Of a DNA stretch of 64,000 bases, positions 27,101 through 38,200 are shown piece by piece. Under the pieces are notes generated by a model that had not been told where the DNA came from, did no database searches, and was given only the letters and a program-made list of their open reading frames with translations. The first letter of the stretch is position 1, and each line of letters opens with the position of its first letter. Source of the stretch: Dasyornis broadbenti (Eukaryota; Chordata; Aves; Passeriformes; Dasyornithidae); NCBI GenBank assembly GCA_013397935.1, contig VZRN01011463.1, forward strand, positions 176,162 through 240,161. The letters run 5' to 3'. Made by a program: the position numbers and the translations under genes.

Positions 27101-30100
27101 GTGGAGATCCTGGTCTCACTGAAGCAACTGGGAATGCTGTCATTGCCTTCAACTTCGATGACAAGGCTAAATCCCCTTCCTGACCAGACAGGGAACTGCC
27201 CACAGTTCTCTGTACAGAAGGGAATCACAGTGCCACAGCTTTCAGGAACTCCAATGCGGCACACAGCTAGGCTTCAAAGTCGCTGGGGACAGACAGGGCG
27301 ATGTGTATCCCACTAATACCATCTCATGCCCTGCTGTATGGCAAGTGCAGGATGCAGGCGATGCAAATGCAGGACTTCTGCATCACCTTTTATTAACACA
27401 CACTCACACTTTTTTCTATTCTTATTTAGTAGTTTAATTTAAAGGTGTTGATGAGATTTAGAGTGCAGTAATGTGACAGTGGCTAACCTATTTTAGAAAG
27501 TGGGTTAGGGAAGGATGTTTGAGGTCCTTACCTCTACTGATGTTGAAAATACAGGACAATTTATGTGTCTGACTAATAACTACCAACAGTTAGGAAAAAA
27601 ATGTGAACTTGCAGGGCAAAGCAGCAACCTACTCCCATGGCTTCAGAAGCAGCTGGATCTTCCTTCACTCACTACTTCTGAACCTCAGCACTGCAATACA
27701 GAATTGGAAGAAACTACCCAGGTCCGGCAGTGCTTTGAAGACTAAAGTAGGTGTAATTACCTTTGCATGCAAACCTACAACGGATATGAATCAAATTACC
27801 CTCCAGTTCAGCTTTCAAATCTAATGATAGAAGTAGGTAATTCTACAGTCTACTGCAATAATGAATTCTACAGGCTATGTATAATATTTAGTTACATATC
27901 CTTCTATTCTTTCAAAAATGTACCTGCCAGTAATTTCATTAAACACGCCTGTGCTGATACAACAAGCTTCAATAAAAAATTAAAGCCAGAGGGTTTGGCA
28001 TTAAATAGATTTATTTCCTACAGAATACGCTCTCTTAAAAAAAAAAATTAAAGGGTGTACACATTATTATTTAGGTCCTGCTTATCAGGAAGGTATTCTT
28101 TTATACTACAAGGTATGATCTTACACAAACAGCATTTATTTTGCAGGAAACGGGAAAAACCATATCACACCCAGATTGGCAGCCCCAGATCCTCACCTAA
28201 ATGTTCCTCTCAAAAAGGGCCAAAGGATTTGCTCTCATGCAGGCTTTACTTTGCAGCAGATGAGAGAAATAAGAATTTATACAAACACTAAAGCAGATTT
28301 TGACTCCCTTCTTTTGCATCGCACATATCACTAAAGTGGCTCATGCATTTACACTTCAGGAGAGAACATGAAACAGGAAAACACGGGCTGACGACCAGAG
28401 TCTGTGTTAGCAGTGCAAATACCCTCAGCAAACACAGCGACAACGCTGGGCCTCCACGAGGGACTCTGGTAAGGACCTAGCCTGGAAACAGGATCCCTGC
28501 CCGTTGGAACAGCAGAGTTCAGCAACAATTCCTCCATGAGAGCAAAAAGGGCAGGGGAAACTGTATTTTGAGAGAAAACTGAACACACTCATAAAAGCAA
28601 AAAAAGTTCAGGGCATGATGAGGCTTGGAGACACAGGTGCCCCTCCAAATCAAGGTACGTGTTTGTTCTTCTCTTGAACAAGAGAATCTGGGATGTTCTG
28701 TCAAAGTTTGCAGCAAGTGTAGGTACCACCAAATCCTTGTGCCTTCCCTACACATAAAAATAAAATAATCCTACTTATCTACCTAATTATTATTATTTTT
28801 ACTGTTGTTTTATACAATATTCACATTCTTTACATATATTAAATAAAGATAAGTGATATTCCTTATTTGCTAATCTAGTTTATTGTTTGCCCAGCTGACT
28901 GCACCTCAGTATGCAGAAAAACTACTCTATGCTATGACAGTGAAACACATCCAATAAATAGGGAGGATCTTTCTTCTTCTTCCTTGTGGCCTATTTAAAA
29001 TTTCTGCCTTGCTAGCCTATTGTTACACCATATTTGTTCAGAAAGGGCCAGGACCACTATCTGTGCCTGAGAAAAGTGGAGAGTTTCTTAGCCAAGTGTG
29101 GCTGCGGCTACCCAAGCAGTACCTTTACCAGTTTCATTTTAAAATGTGGTTATCCACATTGGAAGGCAGCTCTTCAGCCTGCACCATCCCCTGAAACTGC
29201 AACACATCTGTCCTAAGAAGGAATTGTAAATTGCAGGGGAAAGCTCCTTGGCGAGGAGTTAGAACTAGTTTGAGCGCAGTAACACGAGATGATCTGATGC
29301 AACTTTTTAACCTCTCTTTCCAGGGAGGACAGCAACCAGAACCAAAGAATTCCTTACTCGCCTCCTATGATATCCTGCAGGAGGGCTTATGGACACAGAG
29401 AGAACTCTGAGCCTCTCGTGGTGCATCTGTCCTTATCCTACATTCAAGCACGTGCTCTGCTCTGCCCCATTTTTCTTGAGAAAGGGGCACGAAGATGCAT
29501 TGACTTACGTAAATATGACTAAATGAATTCTCAAGTACCAGAATCTTTCAGAGTGGCACGCTCTAGATGTAATGTCAGGCAAATACTACCAGACACTTTC
29601 CAATGTTAAACTATTTCAGCTGTGACATGGCTCACACTTAAGTGTAGAGCATCTTATAAGAATTTTCAACAGAAATTATTAACAAAATCAAAACCACCTG
29701 GAAATTACTTCGGGATGCGCTCCTGCAGCTCTGTTTGCCCCTGTGCCTATCAGTGATAGCGCATTTCAGAGCAGATCACTGCATTTTACTATTGTGTATG
29801 AAAAAGATTGCGTTCTTTCTTCCTTTAAATGAAACATCAATAAAGGTGCATTAAGAGCACTGCCTTTGTCTAAACACTGGGACGATGCTGTCTGCAAAAC
29901 AAAGACAGCATGCCTGGGAAGGCAGTTTACAGCTAACAATAGGGAAACGGCTCTTTTGATTCCCCTAAGCAAAAAGCTCACTTCCATGACATAAAAATAC
30001 AAATCCTGAAGCAGGCAAAAAACAAAAAACCAGTTGGTGTTTTTCTCTAATTACAATATATTACGTTTCCTAAGTAATAAAAAGACGAAAAGCTTAAAAT

Positions 30101-30493
30101 ACTTAAGTGAACGAACACTACTGGGGAATTCCGGGGATGGCGATAGCACCCTGGTTATTTCCAGCGAGATACATGTGGATGCCGTGCCGGGACTCCCCTC
30201 GTACGTCTGCTCCCATTTCCTTCCAGCCGGACTAAGCGTCCCGGAGGGAAGAACGATTGTGAGGCGGGCCCACCGGCGGGATACTCCAGCATCACGCGTG
30301 GGCAGCCCCACGCAGGTTGCATAAGCCCCGCCGCAATGGAGCGTTACCCGGGAGCGGTACACACGGGTGGGCTGTACCGGGGATGCCACGGGAGAGGAAT
30401 CAAAAGGCGTCTCCGCTTTCCCGTTGCCCGATGGCGAGGACAGCCCCGGAGCCGCGGGCCGCCCTCCCAGACCCCTCGCCGGCTGGCACCCAC

Positions 30494-30598
30494 CTGCTCC
30501 TCCGGGCGCCGCCGGTGCCGGGCGGCCGTCGCCCCCGCTTCCCGCTCGCATTCCCCGAGCGGCGAAGGTGGCGGCGGGAGCTGCGCCGCCGAGCCCAT
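30494..30598 (-). CDS. FAM241A: FAM241A coding exon 1 (start codon to splice donor)
   Basis: This exon encodes residues 1-35 of FAM241A (C4orf32), a small membrane protein of the DUF4605 family whose molecular role is poorly known. The start ATG at 30598-30596 sits in a strong Kozak context (GCAGCCATGG). The first residues, MGSAAQL, align with the MCSAGEL start that I recall for the human protein. A proline run (PPPPSP) and a basic stretch (RHRRRPEEQ) follow. The exon ends on codon CAG, directly followed by the donor GTGGGT at 30493-30488, so the junction is phase 0. The N-terminal region is divergent between species and shorter here than in human: the whole protein is 116 residues against about 132. 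The open frame continues upstream towards the gap at 30649, but the Kozak ATG and the alignment with human favour this start. Confidence 0.9.
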
Positions 30599-30648
30599 GG
30601 CTGCTCCGCGCCGAGCGGGACCGAGCGCACCCCGCACTCCCGCCCGCC

Positions 30649-30714
30649 NNNNNNNNNNNNNNNNNNNNNNNNNNNNNNNNNNNNNNNNNNNNNNNNNNNN
30701 NNNNNNNNNNNNNN
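30649..30714. other. Assembly gap (66 N) in the FAM241A promoter
   Basis: There are 66 unknown bases, beginning 51 bases upstream of the FAM241A ATG. Flanks on both sides are very GC-rich (CCCGCACTCCCGCCCGCC on the left), the usual cause of dropout. The 5' UTR and probably the transcription start are missing. Confidence 0.99.
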
Positions 30715-31076
30715 GGTTGCTGCCGGCTCCCGCTTTGGGCGAGGCAGCCGCTTGGTGCTCCTTAGAGCGAAAGTAAACCACCCCGAGAACCCGATTTCTA
30801 AAGCTTTTGTTAAAAGCAGGAAGTGCCAGGTATTAATAAAGCGTTAATTTAACACCACTCCTCGTTGGTGTGTCCCTGGGGAGGAACGGCTGCCTCTTGG
30901 CAATGTGAGATGTGGCATTTACTGTTCCTCCCTCGGGAAAGAGGAAACACTGGCCTCGCTCTTCCGAAGCTGTTTAGATCTGGGTCTTCTGTTCTTTAAA
31001 AGGAACTAATACGCGCCAGGAAGAAGGAAACGCAACAGCAGACCCAGAAGATAACAGTTAACATATGGACAATGCC

Positions 31077-31296
31077 AGGGTAGGTTTAGGTTGGATTTTA
31101 GGAAAAAATTCTTCACTGAAAGGGTGGTCAAGCATTGGAACAGGTTGCCGAGGTGAAGTCACCATCCCTGGAGGTGTTAAAAGATGTGTAGACGTGGCAC
31201 TTGGGGACACGGTTTAGTGGTGAACTTGGCAGTGCTGGATTAATAGACTCAGTGGTCTTAAAGGTCTTTTCCAAGGGATTCTCTGATTCTGTGTCA
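31077..31296 (+). mobile_element. CR1 LINE, 3' fragment
   Basis: GAAAAAATTCTTCACTGAAA, GGGTGGTCAAGCATTGGAAC, AGGTTGCCGAGGTGAAGTCA, CATCCCTGGAGGTGTT and a terminal GATTCTCTGATTCTGTG follow the CR1 3' consensus in sense orientation. It is 5'-truncated and diverged, and lies about 300 bases beyond the FAM241A CpG island. Confidence 0.88.
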
Positions 31297-34230
31297 ATGA
31301 AGTGCCACTGCACAGGGGTGTGCCTGAGTCCTGCTTTGAGCATCACTGTCCCTCTGTAGAGAGGCCTCACTCCTGCCAGCCCTGCACACTTTATCTATGC
31401 TGTCTACCCCAGCATAGGAAAGAAAAAATCTGAATGTGAAGCTGGATTTCAGTGTGTGGCATTCCCAAGCTGTGGTGGGACCACTGCTGTCATCTTTATG
31501 CATCTTTTCTCCTCATCCAGTTCATGCGTTACTGGTGGCAGGTCTGCTTGGCTCAGTTTTCTTTCCATAAGCAATTAGTGGGGGTACTAATAAGTTGTGT
31601 AACAGTAAGATTCAGTGGAATTAGACATTTGGATTAATATTCTATGGCTTTCTGGTGGCTGGATGTGGATCCCACTGTCATTTGGAGCAAATTCTACTTG
31701 CTGTTTGCTTTTCCTGTCATTATTGCTGGGCAACAAACAGCAGGAGCACACCTAAAACCATCACGAAGAACCACTCAGTGTACTGTGGTACAGACACACC
31801 TTCAGGCTACCAGCAAGTATTCTCCCTAAGTGGTGAGCAATACACAAGCCACTGCTCTTGCCAGGCCCCTAGGTTTGGCTGCAGGGGCTGAGGGCCAACA
31901 CAGGGACAGCTGGGATTGGGTACTGGAGAAAGGGCCCACTGCTCTGCCCACCTTGCTCTGCTCAGCTGTGGCTCCTCATCCTCAAGGAACAACTGGCCTG
32001 ATCTGTTCCCCAAGGTACAGAGTGGCCAAAGGTAGTTTGCCCTGAAGACTTGACTAACTGCTTTCCTAGAGTTCTCATCCATGACCCATTTGTTTGTTAG
32101 TATATTTTCTTAGGAAAAGGGAGAAATATCGCACTTTTTAGACAGTGACCATAAACTATTGCAGTCCTGCTGGCATGCAAAATTACTGGACACAAGAAAA
32201 AACTCCTATGGACTTCACCACTAAGCACTGTGGTGATATATCTCTGTGCACAGTATGACTGCTCAGCAGCAGTGTAGTAAATCATCCCCGAAGTTCTCTG
32301 CTCTGTGGGCGATTTGTGAAGAAATGAAGTGTCACACATCGTACTGACATTCTGTAAAAGCCCTCTGGAAAAAAAAAAGTCTTAATTAAAGCATAGATTA
32401 GGTGTGTCTTTCAGTGAGCTTTTCAGTACACTTAAATCCATAAACCTTTGCTGGTTTGTGGATCACAAAAATGTGCATTAGAAATTTTTTAGAAAAAGTT
32501 TATGCTGAGGCCACCACTGTTCTTCACAGCACAGCCTTTGACCCCGCTGCCTCTTGGGGACCATTGTGCCAGTAGTAAAATGTGTGTTTGACTGGCTTGG
32601 TGCTACTTTTTCTTCGTCACTTATCTGCAGTCCCACAGGTTTGATGTTATCTCCCTGGAGACAAAGATTCTTCTGTAACTTCTGCAGTGAAGGAAAGTTC
32701 ACCATATTTGTTAAAAAGCCACACTCCTTCCTACTGCAGCTGGCAGCCTTTCACTGCTTCTTCACATTGAGCAACTCAATGCATTGGAACTGCCTCTGGC
32801 TCCCTGGCACTCTCCATGTGTGAAAGCACCTCTGGGGCAATAGATCCAGTGCTCAGGGAAACAACGGACTCAGAAGCCCTCACTGAGATCTCTTAGGATG
32901 CATTCACCCTTGCAACCTGTGCAACTTCACTAACCTCAGAGAAACCCATTCCCCTTCATAGCAAATGCTCATAGTAAAGGCAGTGCCACACTCACACAGA
33001 AACCCCTAGCTCTTCTTATAGTGGACTTTCTGAGGCTTCTTGTGCTCTGTGAACTGGTGGCTGCATCTGTGAATGTAGCTGAGCTGCTGCAAACTGCTCT
33101 GACTGATGTTTCTCCTTTGTGTTACTGAAATCTGTATTATTTCCTAACATTTACAACTGTGTGGCAGCTTAATAAGGATCTAATCACAAGCTGAAGGATT
33201 TGTAACCAAAAGAGATTCCCACAACTTAGCAACTTTTCTTTCAAGATCACTGTCTGAGGGAAGTTTCCCACTTCCCAAAGCCCTCTGGACATGGCTGACC
33301 TTCTAATGGTGCCTTCTCCCGATAGCAATACTTCCAGAAAATGTGAAGATAAATCCCAGTGTAACTTAAGTGATAGAGTGATAGGCAAAAAAGCAATGTC
33401 TCCCCCTTGCCGGCCTAAGAGCAGATTCTGCAAAATAATTGTTTTGTAATGGGGCAACTTGTCGATTTGTAAATATGTGTACATGTGAAAAATGAGGTTT
33501 ACCATTTTGTTAGGATTTAAAAGTTTATTAGAAGACAATAGGGGACAAAGACAATAAAGTAAAAGTAACAATGCTGGGTGCTTGGCATTCAGCCAAAAAG
33601 CACACCTGCCATGGATGGAGACACTTTTTACACACCTTTTTTATTACATCAGTCTAATGCTTATTCATAAACAGTTATGTATATTCAAATTTTTTTCTAA
33701 ACTAGTTTACATGTTTTAGGAACTGTTTGGCTTAGTTCTTTCTTGGATCTGCCTTTTTAGAGAATGCCCAGTCATTTTGGTTGTGGTTTTAATTAGTTTT
33801 GTTATCACTTTTTAGGTTGTAGTTTCTGCAGATGACAGGTGCTGATAGTTGAAACGTTAGTGGCAGAGTCCTTCATCACACTGTTCGTGGGATGTTATTT
33901 AATCAAGCAGGCAGTTCAACATTCTAAAATAACTATATCAGTTATTTTATTACTATGTCTAAGACTAGCTAATAACAGAAAGAAAGGCATTACACAGCTA
34001 TATTTTCACAGCAAGGTTACCTTTGTAAAAATTAAAATTATACACATAGCATCCATTTCAATATTTGCGAAAAGCCAATATTATGATATTTATCACATAC
34101 AGACAAAATATCTCCCAAGGAATAATGAGAGCTCACCTTGCACGACTCTGTTATTTGGAGGTCACTAAGGAGAGTCAGAACCTAATACTAAAAATTTATC
34201 ATTAAAGGGGTTTTGCGAAAAACAGGTGCT

Positions 34231-34286
34231 TGCAGCTGGAGGAAAACTGAATGCTGCAGCTGGAGGAAAACTGAATGCTGCAGCTG
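34231..34286 (+). repeat. 24-bp tandem repeat, 2.3 copies
   Basis: The unit, TGCAGCTGGAGG then AAAACTGAATGC, occurs perfectly at 34231-34254 and 34255-34278, with an 8-base partial third copy (TGCAGCTG). Perfect identity between copies indicates a recent duplication or active minisatellite. Confidence 0.95.
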
Positions 34287-35259
34287 TGCTCAGAGCCAGG
34301 ACAGGCTGAGCCCACTGGCCTTGCTGAAACACCTCTCTAGGCTGCAAAACAGACAGCTGGAATGAGTGGGACGAAACTCCCTCTATTTGGCTCTAACCAA
34401 AGCCAGTAGTAGGTGGTGGGGAGAGAGTAACAGATGCTGCAGTGATACTTCTTGAGAGTATTCTTGTGGCTTCCAGAAGTCTGAGGTTCAAAGACTTCCT
34501 GATCCCGGGTGCAGAGTTTGGTAATGAGAACAGTATTTCATTGGCAGCAGAGGAAGCCATGCTACCACAGGGATCACATGCAGCTGAGTCACACAGAGTG
34601 CTTATATTGGTCTTGTTGCCCAGGGAAATGTGTCCCATGCATCCCGCACTTTTATTTTCATGCCCCTGGCATTCACTAATGTCTCCTTAGGCTGCTGTCA
34701 TGGCCAATGAGTCCCCTCTCTAGGGACATCAGCTGCTCCTTCCCTCAGGACTTGTCCATCCCAGCTACCTGCCTAAGGGCATGAAGGCAAAGTTGAAGCC
34801 TGCCAAAGTGCAGGCTGTTGGTTTGATGATATGATAGAACTAGGTTTCGACCATTTAATTCCAGATCAGAAAGGACATTGCCATGTAGCACACAGACACC
34901 TTCCTGGTTCAAACACCTCAAACATTTTGGTTGGATTATCCATGTATAAAAGTCTTATACCAGAGCAGGCACTGTGTGTCCTCTCTCCCACCTGGCAGAA
35001 AGCTGGCATGAACACCCACCATCAGCCTAAAATCACCATAAACTAACCAATTCAACAGCTCCACATCTGTGTGCCTGCATCTGCTCCAGACCAAGCCTTT
35101 GGAGTTATTCCCAGCACAAAACTCATCCTTGTGGGGTATCAGAAGGGACAGGCATTAGATACAGTGAATGTACAGAGTTCTCGCTTGCTACCTGCCACTT
35201 CCTATCAGTGTCAACTCAGCTAACTTCCTGTAATAAGTATGTGGTTAAGGACTTCAGGG

Positions 35260-35293
35260 AAAAAAAAAAAAAAAATAAAAAAAAAATAAAAAA
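35260..35293 (+). repeat. Poly-A tract with T interruptions
   Basis: A16, T, A10, T, A7 in succession. No LINE or SINE body is visible to its left, so it is not clearly a retroposon tail. Confidence 0.9.
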
Positions 35294-38200
35294 ACCCCCA
35301 AAACTTCTTTCCCCTTTTTATATGCATCCAAAAGATGTACCTGACTTCAGTATGAGATTCACTCAGATTGCTGACTGCACAGTTTAATCCAAATCTTTTC
35401 AATCTCCAGAGTTCATCTAAATATTAAAAAGCTTGGAGAAAACAGAGGTTCTTTAAACCTCTGTTAATGGAAACTTTTGTCATAACTAGTAAAAGGTCAA
35501 TGTGGTTTTATACAGTATAATGGATTTACTGATGAATGGAACATTTTGAACTCTCTGATGGGTTTTATCTACTTTATATTCCACATGTTAATATAAGTAA
35601 ATTCTCTAAACTCTAAGACAATTTGTCCAGTATGACCATGCAGCTTATGATGGTCATTGCAGCTCTTACATGGATTTTTGAAGTAAAGCTGTTAAATTCT
35701 GTAATTTCCTTAGATCCTTCAAGCATATTAAGAAATACAAGAAAGGGCTTTTCCAGCACAGGATACAAAGTGAACTGGAAGAAATTGGAATTCAAAACAT
35801 GAAAATATATTAAAGGATACTGAATAAAAATGAAATGAAACAATTAATTTGGTTCCTTTTTCTTCCATTTATAATGACAAAAGGACATTGAAGATCATCT
35901 CGCATTAGCAATATCTATTCTCCAAGAGTTGATAAGTATCACACAATTTCATTTAAGGGTCAAAGCAAAATATACATGGGCTCATGTATACCGGCTCAGA
36001 AAGAGAGAAGCAAAACAGTGATGGAGAAGTTCTATTACAAGAGGTCACCTGGAGCACTCCTAGGCATTGCAGGGTGGTTTTCTGTAGTACCTTTTCTAAT
36101 GCAATTGGCAGTGTAATTTTTTTTTTTTACTGTTTCAAGTGAATTCTGCCATTTCCCTTGGATATTATTTCACAGTATAAAAAAATCTGACAAAAGGCTC
36201 TTCCCTGGCTATCAAGTCTAAAATTTCCCTTTTTATTTGATTCTGTTTTTAGGTTAGATTAATTTGTCATCCTTGATGAGAGGTTGATTTTCTGCACAGC
36301 CTGCTTGCGTGATCAATATTCATCTCCACCCTATTAGAATTAGTAGGCTTTAAAAACAGAACCTTAGTTTTGCTTACTTCAGTTGCCCTGATCTTTTGTA
36401 GTTTATTATCTTTCTTCTTGGCTACCACCTCAAAAGTGAGTTTTGGTTTTTTTTATCTTGCCCAGAGCCTTTTATAAGCATTTACTCCACTGCACTAAGC
36501 TCAGAGTAGGCAAACAATACTTTGAAAATGTATAGACAGTCCAAATTCACAGCAGGGTATTTATTTGTTTGTGTATTACTTCGGGACATGGGAAGTATGG
36601 GTCCGGTCTGCTGCTTGTTGCCCCTCACAAAGCTCTTGTGCTTCCAGCAGTTTTCCACAGGAATAGAGCCGTTTCTTTTAGCAGTCCTTCCTGCTGTATT
36701 CCGTAGCAATAAGCTGTTCTCTCAGTTAATATGTAAGTTGAAACAAGTCTGATGGGGGACTAATATGATACTTTGTCTTTACCACTTTTACAAGTCCCTC
36801 CTTGCCTCTCCCTTCCTCATCCATCCTGGAGGCCCATTGTCTTCCCACAGCTGCAGGTGCATAGAGGACCCTGCTGTGGGCCTGGAGACAAACGCTGGCC
36901 AAGTATGACAAAGAGCTTGTGATCATTCCTAGACCAGTCCCACAAACAGTTTTGTTGCCACTAAGCCAGGATGGAGCTTTGAGTCATAGCAACAGAAACA
37001 AATGGCTTGAGGCATGAGAAAGAGAAGGGAGAGAAAAACTCCTTAATAAGGTACTGATGCTGAACACTCCACACTGTAGATCTATGACTTAATCCCCAAC
37101 ATTTAATTATGCTTGCTCTCCTCCACTGAGACTCTCTTTGTGTTTACAAGAAAAAAAAAGCCTTTTTTTTTCGGTTGTTTTTGTTTTGAGGACAAGAGTA
37201 TTCAACCAATGGGTACTTTAATAAGTATGGGCTCATAATGCAAAATTTGTTAGGCTAAAATAAACCCTAAGCCTTCCTTAATGTGCTGTCATTTGTCCAA
37301 GTGCAAGTAAGGACAGGCCTGAATAGTAGGCTGCTGTTTGGGGGGTTTGTGTAGGCATGTGTGTTAAATCTCATTCATGTACACAAACGAATTATGGTTT
37401 TAAGCAATTCTGAGCGTATAAAACTACACTACAGAAAGAACCAGGGGGATTTGTGCCAGCAGAGGAGGCCTTTTGGTTAAAACTGGGAAAGATCATGTTA
37501 ATTCCCAGTTAAAATCCCGAGCACCCAGGCAATCAAAAGTGATTATGGTAGCATAATTTTATCAAAGAAATTTCAATGAATATATATGTACATGATAAAG
37601 AAGATGGAATAAAATGAAGAGGGATGGCCTTACTCAAAGTACTGCACTGAGAAGGCTCTCTGGCCTCCCAGAGTGGGCAGAAGAACAGACATTGGGAGAA
37701 AGACTGACAGAATCCTCATACAATTAATTTTCTGTTTTTAGCCTGGGAATAGAGACACTATTTTATTTTCTGAAAAAAGCAGCCTGTGAGAAAGCTCCAT
37801 GTGTGTGTGCATGTATGCAAGACTCAAACTGGGTCTGAGGAGTCAGGCCTATGCTTGGTGGTGACTTGAGTTTCCGTGGCCCCTGTTTCATTTTCTGTAA
37901 TTAATTTAATATACCTACAAATCTGACAAGATTCTTTCAAGGGAGTTATTAAAGATTGAGAAAGGCCTAAGGGATATTTAAACTTGATTTTTTTAAACAA
38001 AGCCTGGTTATTTGAAGCTCAGACATTCTTGTGCTTCAGGGAAGGGAGTAATAAATAGGATTTGTATCTTGGACTAATTTAAGGTTTTTCCATAAAATAA
38101 TGTGAATAATTCACAATGGATAATTTATTTGATTAATTTTACCTCTCATCTTTGCTAATCGTCCCCAAGCAGAGCAAGTTTTCCTCAAATGTGTTTGTTA

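Larger units (their letters stand above)
17750..30493 (-). other. FAM241A: FAM241A intron 1
   Basis: The intron is bounded by donor GTGGGT (30493-30488) and acceptor CTGCAG (17755-17750). Its 5' 350 bases are part of the CpG island. The rest is AT-rich and mostly unique. It holds a CR1 fragment (21600-21915), a 51-bp tandem duplication (24019-24120) and poly-A runs at 19046-19061 and 24443-24457. Open frames around 25575-26047 overlap on both strands and look fortuitous. I see no further exon. Confidence 0.85.
30120..30785 (-). promoter_or_regulatory. CpG-island promoter of FAM241A
   Basis: CpG dinucleotides become dense from about 30120 and fall away after about 30785, in contrast to the AT-rich flanks. 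The island covers the 5' end of intron 1, coding exon 1, the 5' UTR and, presumably, the transcription start. No TATA box is visible in the part that can be read, which fits a housekeeping-type dispersed promoter. Part of the 5' UTR and core promoter is lost in the gap at 30649-30714. Confidence 0.8.

Noticed and set aside
30051..30551. 166-codon minus-strand open frame across the CpG island
   Set aside because: It overlaps FAM241A exon 1 in another frame and runs into the intron. GC-rich DNA has few stops, and no homology is recognisable.
30317..30847. Plus-strand open frames of 132-176 codons across the gap
   Set aside because: They are antisense to FAM241A exon 1, include N codons, and owe their length to GC content.
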